Positions 56,201 through 64,000 of a stretch of DNA of 64,000 bases are shown piece after piece (within the stretch, counting starts at the first letter, position 1; each line of letters starts with the position of its first letter). Made by a program: the position numbers and the translations under genes. Source of the DNA: Hymenobacter busanensis. GTDB lineage: Bacteria; Bacteroidota; Bacteroidia; Cytophagales; Hymenobacteraceae. The stretch covers positions 1 to 64,000 of the forward strand of contig NZ_VTWU01000002.1 in assembly GCF_008727865.1 (NCBI RefSeq), given 5' to 3'. The notes under the pieces are model-generated. The model was given only the letters and a program-made list of their open reading frames with translations. It was not told the DNA's origin and did not search any database.

Positions 56201-56435
56201 GCTGCACGGGTAGCGTGTAGGCGCCGTCGGCGTTGGTGGAAGTGCCCAGCGTGGTACCGCTGATGAGCACCGTGGCACCGGGCAGCCCCTGCCCCCGCTC
56301 ATCCGTGACGCGCCCCTGCAGGGTATATGCCTGGGCGCCGCCGGCCTGTGCAAGCACCTCGGTGCTCGTCAGCAGACACAGAAAAAACCAGCCCAACAAT
56401 AATGTCAGCCTGGCAAGTGTGTACGTGTTCCGCAT
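53232..56435 (-). CDS. SusC/RagA-family TonB-linked outer-membrane protein (system 1)
   Basis: A 1067-aa barrel receptor. Signal peptide, carboxypeptidase-regulatory-like domain (LQGRVTDERGQGLPGATV), plug with DPLYVIDGVIV and AQYGSRASNGVVLITTKRG, then the long barrel ending RTYQLRLSASF. It imports a ligand using the TonB motor together with the SusD-like partner. No STN domain, so no direct sigma signalling expected. The upstream 56436-56729 stretch is AT-rich with a weak promoter-like AATATTTG and the terminator of the gene before. Confidence 0.95.
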   Translation of the reverse strand: MRNTYTLARLTLLLGWFFLCLLTSTEVLAQAGGAQAYTLQGRVTDERGQGLPGATVLISGTTLGTSTNADGAYTLPVQLAPGTYTLTFSIVGFKTQTRSVSLGAGPGATTDISLSEARQSLDDVVVIGSTISVNRRELGNAISTVKAQDIVQSGTGGTLNALQGKLPGAQIVQNSGDPSGSMSVRLRGIHSLRGSSDPLYVIDGVIVSNASTNVSQLAAAADGGIGREANPGQNRLADLNPNDIASINVINGAAAAAQYGSRASNGVVLITTKRGQAGAPRVSAYTSFNVNELRKSVPINTYGKQFGFERLRLYTIGVPTAQELAANPGTTTTGINRAGATAQLATNLVDVQRYDYFKEIFRTGTGTDNGISINGGSEGTQYLVSVGYLKNQGIIKGTDFTRYNVRARVDQRLTNWARATVGVAYNNSFANEKANGNVFYSPINSVNITNNIYDINRRDISGNLLAVEPTRVNPLSTIEDMKFTQRINRTIADLQVNLTPFKDISLDYILGVDTYSQAGQNYIRPYPYQAVAGLPLARYPSGFAANANNNVLQLNSDVNLGYNKQLTESLKLTLLAGYSYQYLRGELVRTQGQNQVAGITTVSGSASTLVASAYELDQFDLSGIFGQATIGYRNLAFLTGALRRDRSSKFSPSETNQYYPKVSGSLVVSDLGFWQNGSYNKAFSALKLRASYGEAGGLTAINSYDRFYQYLPVGFQGRNTTVPNARLANSRVRPERVAELEFGADLGFLNDRIGLGVSVYDQKTTDLVVDRSIAPSRGGSTIVENVARLNNKGVEVQLSASPVRTADFSWDVTLIYNRNRNKIVDLVGSAAVPIDNVAGAPVYLINGQPAGVFYGSAYARNPDGSLLLTPQGFRQDERAIGQGNGEIGFTRARGADGQPGYGPGTSIANVVIGDPNPDWTGSFNTSFTYKKVSLRVLVDAVQGVDVFNADYRTRQGVGVGEVAEKELRGELPRGYIFATYNTQEFRIDDGSFVKLRETALSYTLPSFSPRIRELSVALIGRNLYSWDDYKGFDPETSAGGSSDLLRAVDFGNVPIPRTYQLRLSASF

Positions 56436-56653
56436 AGCAAGAAATGGAAAGGGGAAAGCGACAATGCTTGCTAAATATATCGTATTAATAATTTAAATAG
56501 TACAAATATTTAGTCACCTAATTTTAATTCTACAACCCTGGAATTATCCTATTATTCAATTCTTTACCAGCAGGTTTCCAAGCAACGACCAACCACCAAT
56601 TGACCGTGGCAATCAGTTTGTACGCCGGCAACGGGCCTAGGCTAACAAACGAG

Positions 56654-56696
56654 CAGCGCGGCCCACCGCAACCTAGGGTTCCGGCGGGCCGCGCTG
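56654..56696 (-). terminator. hairpin terminator after nagB-like gene
   Basis: 15-nt arms (56654-56668 and 56682-56696) with one mismatch and an inner AACC/GGTT pair, 34 nt past the stop. Confidence 0.75.
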
Positions 56697-56729
56697 ATGC
56701 TTTGGGCTACGACTGTGCTTCTTCTGCGC

Positions 56730-58646
56730 TTAAAATATCCAGCGCACGAAGGCTTCAATGCCTTCGTACTCGGGCAAACCCAGTTGGTCGTAAATTTTGG
56801 CCGTGGTGCGGTTGCGCTCCTCGGCGCGCTGCCAGAACTCGCGCTGGTCGGCGCCGGGAAACAGCGGCCGGTCCTTCTGCGACTGGTGCTTGAAGATAGC
56901 GCGGCGCTTGCGCGTCAGCTCCTCGGGCGAAACGGGCACGGCCATTTCAATCTGGTCGATGTCCCACTCCTGCCACGCGCCCCGGTAGAGCCACACCCAG
57001 CAGTCCTGCAGCCAGTCGGTGTTGGCCGCTTTCAGGCGCTGCACGGCCTGCATAATGGCCGAGAGGCACACGCGGTGCGTGCCGTGCGGGTCAGAAAGGT
57101 CGCCGGCGGCGTAAATCTGCTGCGGCCGGATGCGGTTCAGCAGGTCGATGGTGAGTTGGATGTCTTCTTCGCCGATGGGCTTTTTGCGCACGCGGCCGGT
57201 TTCGTAAAACGGCAGGTCCATGAAGTGCGCGTTGGCGTCGGGCACGCCCGCCAGCCGGCAGGCCGACTTGGCCTCGCCGCGCCGGATCAGGCCTTTGATT
57301 TGCTGCACCTCCGCCGAATCGACTTGCCCGGGGGCTTTGTTTTTCAGGAAATCGGCCACGCGCTGGTAAAGTGTTTCGGCCGGCGCTTCACCCGACAGGC
57401 GGAAGGCTTCGTCGTAGTCGGCCACGAACTCGGCAAAGCGAATGGCCTCGTCGTCGAACACGGCAATGTTGCCGGAGGTCTGGTAAGCCACGTGCACCTC
57501 GTGCCCCTGGTCAACCAGCCGCAGCAGCGTGCCGCCCATCGAAATGACGTCGTCGTCGGGGTGCGGCGAGAAGATGAGCACGCGCTTCGGAAAGGGTGCG
57601 GCGCGCTCGGGGCGGTGGGAGTCGTCGGCGTTGGGCTTGCCGCCGGGCCAGCCCGTGATGGTGTGCTGGAGCTGGTTGAAAACGCGGATGTTGATGCTGT
57701 AGGCCGAGCCCGACTCGGCCAGCAAATCGGACAGACCGTTTTCGTTGTATTCGTTGTCGGTGAGCTTGAGAATGGGTTTCTGCAGCGTACGGGCCAGCCA
57801 CGTCACGGCTTTGCGCACGGTGCCATCGTCCTGCCAGTTGCTGCTCAGGCCGGCCAGCCACGGGGTTTTGCGCTGGGTGAGCTCGGCCGCGGCCGCGTCG
57901 TCGAGCACAACCTGCACCGACGGGTGGCGCTGCAGGTAGGTGGCGGGCACGGTGTCGGTCGGTTCGCCTTCCACCATGCGCTTCACCACGGCGGCCTTGC
58001 CCTCGCCCCAGGCCAGCAGCACAATGTGGCGGGCTTCGAGAATGGTGCCCACGCCCATGGTGAGGGCGCGGCGCGGCACGTTTTCTTCGCCGTAGAAATC
58101 AGAAGCCGCATCGGTGCGCGTGATATGATCGAGGGTAATCATGCGGGTGCGCGAGCTGGCGCCCGAGCCGGGCTCGTTGAAGCCGATGTGGCCGGTGCGC
58201 CCGATGCCGAGCAGCTGCAAATCGATGCCGCCGGCCTGCTGAATCTGCTCTTCGTAGCGGCGGCAGAACTCGGCTACCTGCGCCTGCGGCAGCGTGCCGT
58301 CGGGAATGTGCACGTTTTCGGGCCGGATATCGACGTGGTCGAACAGATATTCGTGCATGAAGCGCACGTAGCTCTGCAGCGAGTCGGGCGGCATGGGGTA
58401 GTACTCGTCGAGGTTGAACGACACGACGTTCTGAAAGCTCAGCCCCTCCTCGCGGTGCAGGCGCACCAGCTCCTCGTACACCCGCGTGGGCGACGAGCCG
58501 GTGGCCAGGCCCAGCACGCACGTTTGGCCTTCGGCGGCGCGTTTGCGTATGAGGTCCGCTATCTGCCGGGCAACAGCCGCGGAGGCTTGCTCGGAATCGG
58601 CGTAAATGCTGACGGGCAGCTTCTCGGAGTGCGTGGCAGTGAGCAT
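56730..58646 (-). CDS. glucosamine-6-phosphate deaminase (NagB-like) fused to a LmbE/PIG-L deacetylase domain
   Basis: A 638-aa cytoplasmic fusion starting MLTATHSEKLPVS (ATG 58646). Residues about 1-270 are NagB-like: LGLATGSSPTRVYEEL, FNLDEYYPM, GIGRTGHIGFNEPGS. From about residue 375 a LmbE/PIG-L domain follows with the zinc motif FSPHPDDD and HGTHR. One part would isomerise and deaminate glucosamine-6-phosphate; the other usually removes an N-acetyl group. I recall such fusions in Bacteroidota. It has its own promoter, divergent from the second susC. Confidence 0.93.
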   Translation of the reverse strand: MLTATHSEKLPVSIYADSEQASAAVARQIADLIRKRAAEGQTCVLGLATGSSPTRVYEELVRLHREEGLSFQNVVSFNLDEYYPMPPDSLQSYVRFMHEYLFDHVDIRPENVHIPDGTLPQAQVAEFCRRYEEQIQQAGGIDLQLLGIGRTGHIGFNEPGSGASSRTRMITLDHITRTDAASDFYGEENVPRRALTMGVGTILEARHIVLLAWGEGKAAVVKRMVEGEPTDTVPATYLQRHPSVQVVLDDAAAAELTQRKTPWLAGLSSNWQDDGTVRKAVTWLARTLQKPILKLTDNEYNENGLSDLLAESGSAYSINIRVFNQLQHTITGWPGGKPNADDSHRPERAAPFPKRVLIFSPHPDDDVISMGGTLLRLVDQGHEVHVAYQTSGNIAVFDDEAIRFAEFVADYDEAFRLSGEAPAETLYQRVADFLKNKAPGQVDSAEVQQIKGLIRRGEAKSACRLAGVPDANAHFMDLPFYETGRVRKKPIGEEDIQLTIDLLNRIRPQQIYAAGDLSDPHGTHRVCLSAIMQAVQRLKAANTDWLQDCWVWLYRGAWQEWDIDQIEMAVPVSPEELTRKRRAIFKHQSQKDRPLFPGADQREFWQRAEERNRTTAKIYDQLGLPEYEGIEAFVRWIF

Positions 58647-58670
58647 AGCGGGAAGAGGTTGGTGCGCGGC

Positions 58671-58702
58671 GAAATGTAACGGCTTTCGGCTGGTTTTCGC
58701 AA
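58671..58702 (-). promoter_or_regulatory. promoter of the nagB-like fusion gene
   Basis: Minus-strand TTG (58700-58702), 21-nt spacer, TACATTTC (58671-58678, one base off TAnnTTTG), 25 nt before the ATG. Confidence 0.55.
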
Positions 58703-58757
58703 CCGGCTCCGCAAGCCGGTGCCTCAGCCCGCCCGGGTTCTGCAATCGTTTGTTATC

Positions 58758-58789
58758 TTGACTCAACTACTTTCTTCCCGTTAGCTTTA
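58758..58789 (+). promoter_or_regulatory. promoter of the second susC leader
   Basis: TTG (58758-58760), 21-nt spacer, TAGCTTTA (58782-58789, one base off consensus). It would give a leader of about 205 nt before susC, holding a small Cys-rich ORF and a terminator-like hairpin. Confidence 0.5.
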
Positions 58790-58873
58790 GCTCCGCACTG
58801 CCGCCGCTTGTGAGCCTTCCAGGGTCTGCACGCCCGGCACGCGAAACAGGTTTCCCCACTGTTTTTCCGCTGC

Positions 58874-58927
58874 ATGTCAAGCACTTGTTGTGGTTGCTTT
58901 TTGCACTACCGGAGCCTGGCTCTGTGA
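58874..58927 (+). CDS. 17-codon cysteine-rich leader peptide (candidate)
   Basis: ATG to TGA gives MSSTCCGCFLHYRSLAL with Cys at 5, 6 and 8. The stop ends one base before a hairpin with a T7 tract that precedes susC. The order promoter, short ORF with repeated rare amino acid, hairpin plus T-run, structural gene is that of translation-dependent attenuators. Polycysteine leader ORFs with this role are described in mycobacteria; its use here is inference. Chance occurrence of so short an ORF cannot be excluded. Confidence 0.45.
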   Translation: MSSTCCGCFLHYRSLAL

Positions 58928-58928
58928 C

Positions 58929-58969
58929 CAACCGCGTGCGGCTATATAGCGGCATGCGGTTGTTTTTTT
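58929..58969 (+). terminator. attenuator-like hairpin before the second susC
   Basis: CAACCGCGTGC (58929-58939) pairs with GCATGCGGTTG (58952-58962), 11 bp with one G-T, followed by seven T (58963-58969), 31 nt before the susC ATG. A full intrinsic terminator at this place would stop susC transcription unless overridden. Confidence 0.65.
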
Positions 58970-59000
58970 CATGCCTGTACCACCCTTTTCCCCTTTCCCT

Positions 59001-62000
59001 ATGAAAAAACTTTTATGGTCGTTCTTGGTGCCGGGCCTTTTGGCGGCGCAGCAGGCACAGGCCCAAACCCGCACCGTAACCGGCGTGGTGAAGGGCGCCG
59101 CCGACGGCGCCCCGCTGCCCGGCGTGAACGTGGTGGTGAAGGGCAGCACCACCGGCACCCAAACCGATGCCGAAGGCCGCTACAGCCTGCAGGCCGCCCC
59201 CGGCGCTACGCTGGTGTTCAGCTTCATTGGCTACAACTCAGTGGAGCGCGCCGTGGATGCCACCGGCAACGTGGACATCAGCCTGACGGCCGCAACCAGC
59301 AAGCTGGACGAAGTGGTGGTAACGGCGTTCGGCATCAAGCAGGAGCGTCGCCAGATCAACTACGGCGCGCAGCAGGTGCAGGCCGCCGAAATCATTGAGA
59401 CGCGCCAGCCTAACCTGGTAAATGCCTTGCAGGGCAAAATTGCGGGCGTCAACATCACCTCGTCGGGCGGGGCGCCGGGCGAAGGCGCCAGCATCGTCAT
59501 CCGCGGGGGCAACTCCCTGGGCGCCGACAACCAGCCGCTGTTCGTCATCGACGGCGTGATTATGGACAACTCCACCTTTTCGGAGTCGACGGCGCCGGGC
59601 GGGGGCTCGGGCTTCAACGGCATTGTGGCGCGCTCGGTCAGCTCGCCCAACCGCGCCGGCGACATCAACCCCGAAGACATTGCCTCGATTACGGTGCTGA
59701 AAGGCCCGGCCGCGGCGGCTCTCTACGGGCTGCGCGCCGGCAACGGCGCGGTCATCATCACCACCAAAAAAGGCGCGGCGGGCCGCACGAGCATCACCTA
59801 CCGCACCCAGTTTTCGGTGGACGAGGTGAACCGCCTGCCCGAGTTGCAGGGTGAGTACAAGCAGGGCACCAACGGCGTGTTTGACCCCACCACCCGCAAC
59901 TCCTGGGGCCCGCGCTTCGAGCCCAACGAAGCCATCTACGACAACCTGGGCGACTTTTTCCGGACCGGCAAAACCTTCCAGAACTACCTCACGGCCTCGG
60001 GCGGCTCCGAAAAGGCCACGTTTTTCCTCTCGGCCTCGCGCCTCGACCAAACCGGTGTGGTTCCCGAAAGCCAGTACGACAAAACCTCGGTGCGCCTGAC
60101 CAGCACGGTGCAGCTCTCGCCCAAACTCAGCGCCACGGCCTCGGCCAACTACCTCAATTCGGGCGCCACGCGGCCGTTTCAGGGGCAGGGCTTGTTTGGC
60201 AACAGCCTGCAGCCGAGCGGCTTTTTCACCAGCCTGCTGAACTGGCCCCGCAACGACGACGCCCGCAATTACCTGAACCCCGACGGCACGCGCCGCCGCC
60301 TGCTGGGCAACTCCACCCCCGGCAACGACCCCGATAACCCCTACTTCACGGTGTACCGCAACCCGCAATCGGACCGCACCAACCGCATGATTGGCAACGC
60401 CACGCTCAATTATGATCCGGCGAAGTGGCTGGGTTTCACCTACACCCTCGGCACCGATTTCTACAACGAGCGGACGCGCTCGGTGCGGGCGCCCGGCACC
60501 TCGCAGCCCAGCAACCAAGACGGCGGGCTGGCCGAAACCGTGAACCTGAACCGCGTGCTGACCTCGAACTTCCTGGCCACGCTGCGCCACCAGTTCACCG
60601 AAAACATCCGCGGCTCGCTCTTGCTGGGCAACGCCATCGAGCAGAACAAGACCGAAGCCAACGACTTTATCGGGACGTTCTTTTACAACCCGAATTTCGT
60701 AAGTATCAATACCACCGCCAACCGCAACGTGCTGCAGCGTTTCTCGACGCGGCGCATTGTGGGCAACTTCGCCCGCCTGAATCTGGACTTGTTTCAACAG
60801 GTGACCGTGGAGCTGTCGGGCCGCTACGACATGTCGTCGACGCTGCCGCGGCCAAACAAGAACAAGAACTACGGCAAAGGCTTCTTCTACGGCTCGGCGG
60901 CGGTGGGCTACGAGTTTACCCGCACCCTGGGCCTCGACCAGAACCCGGTGCTGAACTACGGCAAGCTGCGCGCTTCGGTGGCGGAAGTGGGCAAAGACAC
61001 CGGCCCCTACCGCGTGGAGTCGCCGCTGACCAACAACACGACCATTGGCGCGGGCTTGCGCAACAACTTCTTCGGCTCGAACCCCAACCTGAAGCCCGAG
61101 CGCACCCGCTCCTACGAGGCCGGCCTGGATTTGCAGTTCCTGAAAAACCGCCTGGGCCTCGACCTGTCGGTGTACCAGCAGGAAACCCGCGACCAGCTGG
61201 TGGCGCCGCGCGTGAGCCAGGCCACCGGCTTTATTCTGCAGTACACCAACCTGAACCCCGGCCTGGTGCGCAACCGCGGCATTGAAGTATCCCTCACCGG
61301 TTCGCCCGTCAAGCAAGTCAACGGCTTTACCTGGGACGTGGGCGCCAACTTCTTCGCCAACCGCAGCTACGTGGTGCTGCCGCCCAACCTGGCCGTGCTC
61401 TACGTAACCGACAACTCCATCATCGACCCGATTCAGGGCGGCGCCTTCCCCGGCAAGCCGCTGTCGGGCATCGGCGCCCGCGACTTTTTCCGCGCCCCCG
61501 ACGGCCGCATTCTCATCGACCCGAACACGGGCTACCCCTCGGTGAATGCCGCCTACACCTACGCCGGCAACCGCGCCCCCGACTACACCCTGCACGTGAG
61601 CAACACGTTTGCCTACCACGGCCTGTCGCTGGCGTTCATGCTCGACTTCCGCAAGGGCGGCAAAGTGGTGAACGGCAACGAGTACCTGGCCACGCGCACC
61701 GGCATGAGCATGCGCACGCTCGACCGTTACAAAACCGCCGTTATCGACGGCGTGGTGGCGGTGAACAACCCCGACGGCACCACCAGCTACGTGCAAAACA
61801 CCCGCCCCGTGGAGCTGACGCAGGGCTACTACCGCGACCTGCTGGGCGCCACCGGCACGGCCTTCATCGAGGACGGCTCTTGGTCGCGCCTGCGCTACGT
61901 GACGCTAACCTACGCGGTGCCCACTAAGCTGCTGGGTACCACCTTTGTGAAAGGCGTGGAGCTGAGCGTGACCGGCCGCAACCTGGTGCTGCTCACCAAC

Positions 62001-62129
62001 TACTCCGGCACCGACCCCGAATCGTCGGTGGTGGGCTCGGGCGTGGGCGGCGGCGGCGGCACCGGCCTCGACTACGGCGGCGTGCCCGCCACCCGCGGCG
62101 TCGACATGGCCCTGCGCGCCACTTTTTAA
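59001..62129 (+). CDS. SusC/RagA-family TonB-linked outer-membrane protein (system 2)
   Basis: A 1042-aa receptor starting MKKLLWSFLVPGLLAAQ (ATG 59001). Carboxypeptidase-regulatory-like domain (VTGVVKGAADGAPLPGVNV), plug with QPLFVIDGVIMDN and ALYGLRAGNGAVIITTKKG, barrel to the C-terminal VDMALRATF. Pairs with the SusD-like gene 101 nt downstream. The leader carries an attenuator-like structure. Ligand unknown. Confidence 0.95.
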   Translation: MKKLLWSFLVPGLLAAQQAQAQTRTVTGVVKGAADGAPLPGVNVVVKGSTTGTQTDAEGRYSLQAAPGATLVFSFIGYNSVERAVDATGNVDISLTAATSKLDEVVVTAFGIKQERRQINYGAQQVQAAEIIETRQPNLVNALQGKIAGVNITSSGGAPGEGASIVIRGGNSLGADNQPLFVIDGVIMDNSTFSESTAPGGGSGFNGIVARSVSSPNRAGDINPEDIASITVLKGPAAAALYGLRAGNGAVIITTKKGAAGRTSITYRTQFSVDEVNRLPELQGEYKQGTNGVFDPTTRNSWGPRFEPNEAIYDNLGDFFRTGKTFQNYLTASGGSEKATFFLSASRLDQTGVVPESQYDKTSVRLTSTVQLSPKLSATASANYLNSGATRPFQGQGLFGNSLQPSGFFTSLLNWPRNDDARNYLNPDGTRRRLLGNSTPGNDPDNPYFTVYRNPQSDRTNRMIGNATLNYDPAKWLGFTYTLGTDFYNERTRSVRAPGTSQPSNQDGGLAETVNLNRVLTSNFLATLRHQFTENIRGSLLLGNAIEQNKTEANDFIGTFFYNPNFVSINTTANRNVLQRFSTRRIVGNFARLNLDLFQQVTVELSGRYDMSSTLPRPNKNKNYGKGFFYGSAAVGYEFTRTLGLDQNPVLNYGKLRASVAEVGKDTGPYRVESPLTNNTTIGAGLRNNFFGSNPNLKPERTRSYEAGLDLQFLKNRLGLDLSVYQQETRDQLVAPRVSQATGFILQYTNLNPGLVRNRGIEVSLTGSPVKQVNGFTWDVGANFFANRSYVVLPPNLAVLYVTDNSIIDPIQGGAFPGKPLSGIGARDFFRAPDGRILIDPNTGYPSVNAAYTYAGNRAPDYTLHVSNTFAYHGLSLAFMLDFRKGGKVVNGNEYLATRTGMSMRTLDRYKTAVIDGVVAVNNPDGTTSYVQNTRPVELTQGYYRDLLGATGTAFIEDGSWSRLRYVTLTYAVPTKLLGTTFVKGVELSVTGRNLVLLTNYSGTDPESSVVGSGVGGGGGTGLDYGGVPATRGVDMALRATF

Positions 62130-62150
62130 TCCAGGGCTGAGTGGCCCGAC

Positions 62151-62217
62151 TGTTAAATGGTCAGCTGTTCTGAACGCAACCGGACGACCAACCATTTAGC
62201 CATTCGACCATTTAACA
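62151..62217. repeat. palindrome with 8-bp units between susC and susD
   Basis: TGTTAAATGGTC (62151-62162) and GACCATTTAACA (62206-62217) are exact inverted repeats. The right part reads ACCATTTA, GCCATTCG, ACCATTTA, ACAATTTG, tandem octamers, reminding of the heptamer palindrome at 10875-10963. Confidence 0.75.
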
Positions 62218-62230
62218 ATTTGATATTCCA

Positions 62231-63697
62231 ATGAAAAAGTTTCTTCTCCTACTGGGCCTCGCGTTGGGCGGTACGGTACTCACGGCCTGCGAGGATTTCC
62301 TCGACGTGAACTCCGACCCCAACAACCCCGGCACCACCACGCCCAATTACCTGCTGCCGAGCATCATTTCCAACGGCATTCAGGTGCAGTCGAACACGTC
62401 GGCCCGCACGGCCTACTTCACGCAGCACCTGGCCTCGCGTAGCGCCAATGGCGTGCCTGCCGATCAGTACATTCTCATCAACGACAACTCCAACGCCACC
62501 TTCAACAACACCTACTACCTGAGCGCGGGCAACATTCCGCTCATGAACCGGCTGGCCCAGGAAGAAGGCTCGGCCTACTACGTGGGCGCGGGCAAGATCA
62601 TGATGGCCCTGCTCATCAGCCACGTGACCGACATGATTGGCGACGTGCCGTACTCGGAGGCGTTTAAGGGCGAGCAGAACTTCACGCCCAAGTACGATCC
62701 GCAGGAGCAGGTGTACGAAAGCATCTACCAGCTGCTCGACGAGGGCGTGGTGGAAATGTCGAAGCCGACCTCGGCCAACTCGCGGCCGTTTTACACCGGC
62801 TCGCCCACCGTCAGCGGCGACATTCTGTACCAGGGCAACACCGACCGGTGGGTGAAGCTGGCCTGGTCGCTGAAAGCCCGCCAGTACCACCACACCACCA
62901 AAAAGGCCAACTACAACCCCGCCACCACGCTCAGTTACCTCGCCAAGGGCTTCACGTCCTCGGCCGACGACGCGCAGCTGCAATTCCAGACGCCGGTGGC
63001 CCCGCTGAGCAACACGACCAACTTTTACGGCCCCGCTCGCGTCAACTTCAACAGCGCCACCTACGGCCGCAACTTCATCAAATACCTCGACGGCACAGCG
63101 TTTGGGGTAGTTGACCCGCGCTACCCCATTATGGCTACGACCAGCAGCGTGGGCGCCGACCCCGGCCGGGGCCTCAACCCGGTACCCACCGGCGTAACCG
63201 ACTTCTACAGCAGCTACTACGCCCGCGAGTTGGGTTACCAGGAGGTCATTACTTACCACGAGCTGAAGTTCATTGAGGCCGAAGCCGCGTTCCTGGCCAA
63301 CCAGAAGGCCCGCGCTCTGACAGCCTACAAGGAGGGTATCCGGCTGCACATGACCAAGATTGGGGTGCCCGCCGCCCAGATAACCACCTACCTGGCCAGC
63401 GCCGCCGTGGCCCAGACCGAGGCCGATTTGTCGCTGAAAAACATCATGGAGCAGAAATACATTGCTCTGTTCCTGAACCCCGAAGCGTGGGTGGACATGC
63501 GCCGCTACGACTTCGCCCCCACCATTTACCCGAACCTGACGTACCCGGTCGGCGCCAGCGCCAACGCCCGCGGCGAGTACCCGCGCCGCCTGCTGTACCC
63601 CACGGCCGAGGTGTCGTTCAACCTGGCGGAGGTGCTGAAAGCGGGCGGCAACGAGCCGACGTTCATTATCAAGCGCATGTGGTGGGATATGCCCTAG
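62231..63697 (+). CDS. SusD/RagB-family (SusD-like) lipoprotein (system 2)
   Basis: A 488-aa lipoprotein with lipobox LTAC (VLTACEDFLDVN). FLDVNSDPNNPGTT at the start and IMEQKYIALFLNPEAWVDMRRYDF towards the end are typical of the SusD-like_2 group. It partners the SusC-like receptor upstream. The downstream lipoprotein 49 nt on is probably in the same operon. Confidence 0.94.
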   Translation: MKKFLLLLGLALGGTVLTACEDFLDVNSDPNNPGTTTPNYLLPSIISNGIQVQSNTSARTAYFTQHLASRSANGVPADQYILINDNSNATFNNTYYLSAGNIPLMNRLAQEEGSAYYVGAGKIMMALLISHVTDMIGDVPYSEAFKGEQNFTPKYDPQEQVYESIYQLLDEGVVEMSKPTSANSRPFYTGSPTVSGDILYQGNTDRWVKLAWSLKARQYHHTTKKANYNPATTLSYLAKGFTSSADDAQLQFQTPVAPLSNTTNFYGPARVNFNSATYGRNFIKYLDGTAFGVVDPRYPIMATTSSVGADPGRGLNPVPTGVTDFYSSYYARELGYQEVITYHELKFIEAEAAFLANQKARALTAYKEGIRLHMTKIGVPAAQITTYLASAAVAQTEADLSLKNIMEQKYIALFLNPEAWVDMRRYDFAPTIYPNLTYPVGASANARGEYPRRLLYPTAEVSFNLAEVLKAGGNEPTFIIKRMWWDMP

Positions 63698-63746
63698 TGG
63701 CCCGGCTCCCCGAGCACCGTATTCCTAACCCTTGCTTTCCCCAACG

Positions 63747-64000
63747 ATGAAACGATATACTTTCCCGAGCGCCGCCGCGCTGCTAGCCGTGGGCCTGCTG
63801 GCCAGCGGCTGCGAAAAAGAGCTGGAGACGTTTGCCGAGGTGCAAAACGACAAGCTGTTTCCCACCGTGCTGGCCAACACGCTGGGTACCGCCACCAAGT
63901 ACGCCCCCGGCGAAAACGTGCGGTTTGAGCTGCAGTTTGCCGCCCAAACCGACCCCATCAGCGAAATCCGCATTCTGCAGAAAGTAGAGCCCGGCCGCGA
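63747..64000 (+). CDS. lipoprotein, start only (cut by window end)
   Basis: At least 84 codons from the ATG at 63747 (MKRYTFPSAAALLAVG) with lipobox LASGC. The visible mature part (EKELETFAEVQNDKLFP, YAPGENVRFELQFAAQTDPI) suggests a beta-domain surface lipoprotein of the kind often third in SusCD operons. The rest lies beyond the window. Confidence 0.8.
   Translation, partial: MKRYTFPSAAALLAVGLLASGCEKELETFAEVQNDKLFPTVLANTLGTATKYAPGENVRFELQFAAQTDPISEIRILQKVEPGR

Noticed and set aside
54309-56201. A 630-codon open frame antisense to the first susC
   Set aside because: High GC keeps the antisense frame open; composition is His/Val/Gly-rich with no domain, and the sense strand is a clear SusC. 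Similar frames at 37736-40150, 33653-35686 and 59238-61796 were rejected likewise.

Overview
The window looks like chromosomal DNA of a high-GC Bacteroidota, most likely Hymenobacter or a close relative in the Cytophagales. Evidence: the 16S 5' end has the Bacteroidota form; promoters follow the TTG / TAnnTTTG pattern; Shine-Dalgarno sequences are absent; two SusC/SusD pairs, three proteins with type IX secretion (T9SS) C-terminal domains and DUF4249/TonB-receptor genes are present. Genus is inference from these traits.

Layout. 1-650: the start of an rRNA operon reading out of the window, behind a long leader with several tandem promoters. 650-5024: a tightly packed fur-like / STAS / purA unit and a bifunctional Rel (ppGpp) gene. 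5176-9601: an orphan exported protein, tRNA-Leu(UAG), trigger factor, clpP and clpX, each followed by a strong hairpin. 9765-13406: lpxB, a pterin synthase and a two-gene metal/cofactor uptake unit without its ATPase. 13500-19809: a lipoprotein, hldD, a flavoprotein, a divergent MarR/quinone-oxidoreductase pair and a DCC-family oxidoreductase. 20052-26970: an accessory-looking block with five small lipoproteins, four of them very rich in Thr/Ser/Gly, around an HTTM membrane protein, an MBL-fold hydrolase, a Dph6-like ATPase and a flavin reductase. 27189-33659: a DUF885 peptidase, a T9SS protein, a TPR protein and an SDR. 33734-40938: a four-gene operon of an exported protein, an STN-type TonB receptor, a DUF4249 lipoprotein and an MG2-like protein ending in a plug-like segment. 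41271-46063: a BLUF photoreceptor and two more T9SS proteins. 46398-63697: a cell-wall/amino-sugar region with a GH3 plus beta-lactamase-type fusion, an HGSNAT-like acetyltransferase, a NagB-LmbE fusion and two SusCD systems. A partial lipoprotein ends the window.

How the genes may work together: clpP/clpX/tig form the usual proteostasis core. lpxB and hldD serve lipopolysaccharide synthesis. The GH3 fusion, the HGSNAT-like protein, NagB-LmbE and the SusCD pairs fit import and recycling of amino sugars (inference).

The most unusual points are: a 17-codon cysteine-rich leader ORF followed at once by a terminator-like hairpin before the second susC; the T9SS gene at 44555-46063, which lies between 70-bp direct repeats that copy the 5' end of the GH3 fusion gene; the Thr/Ser lipoprotein + HTTM + DCC neighbourhood; the STN-TonB/DUF4249/MG2-plug operon; and intergenic palindromes built from 7- or 8-bp units. 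No transposase, CRISPR array or complete phage gene set was seen.
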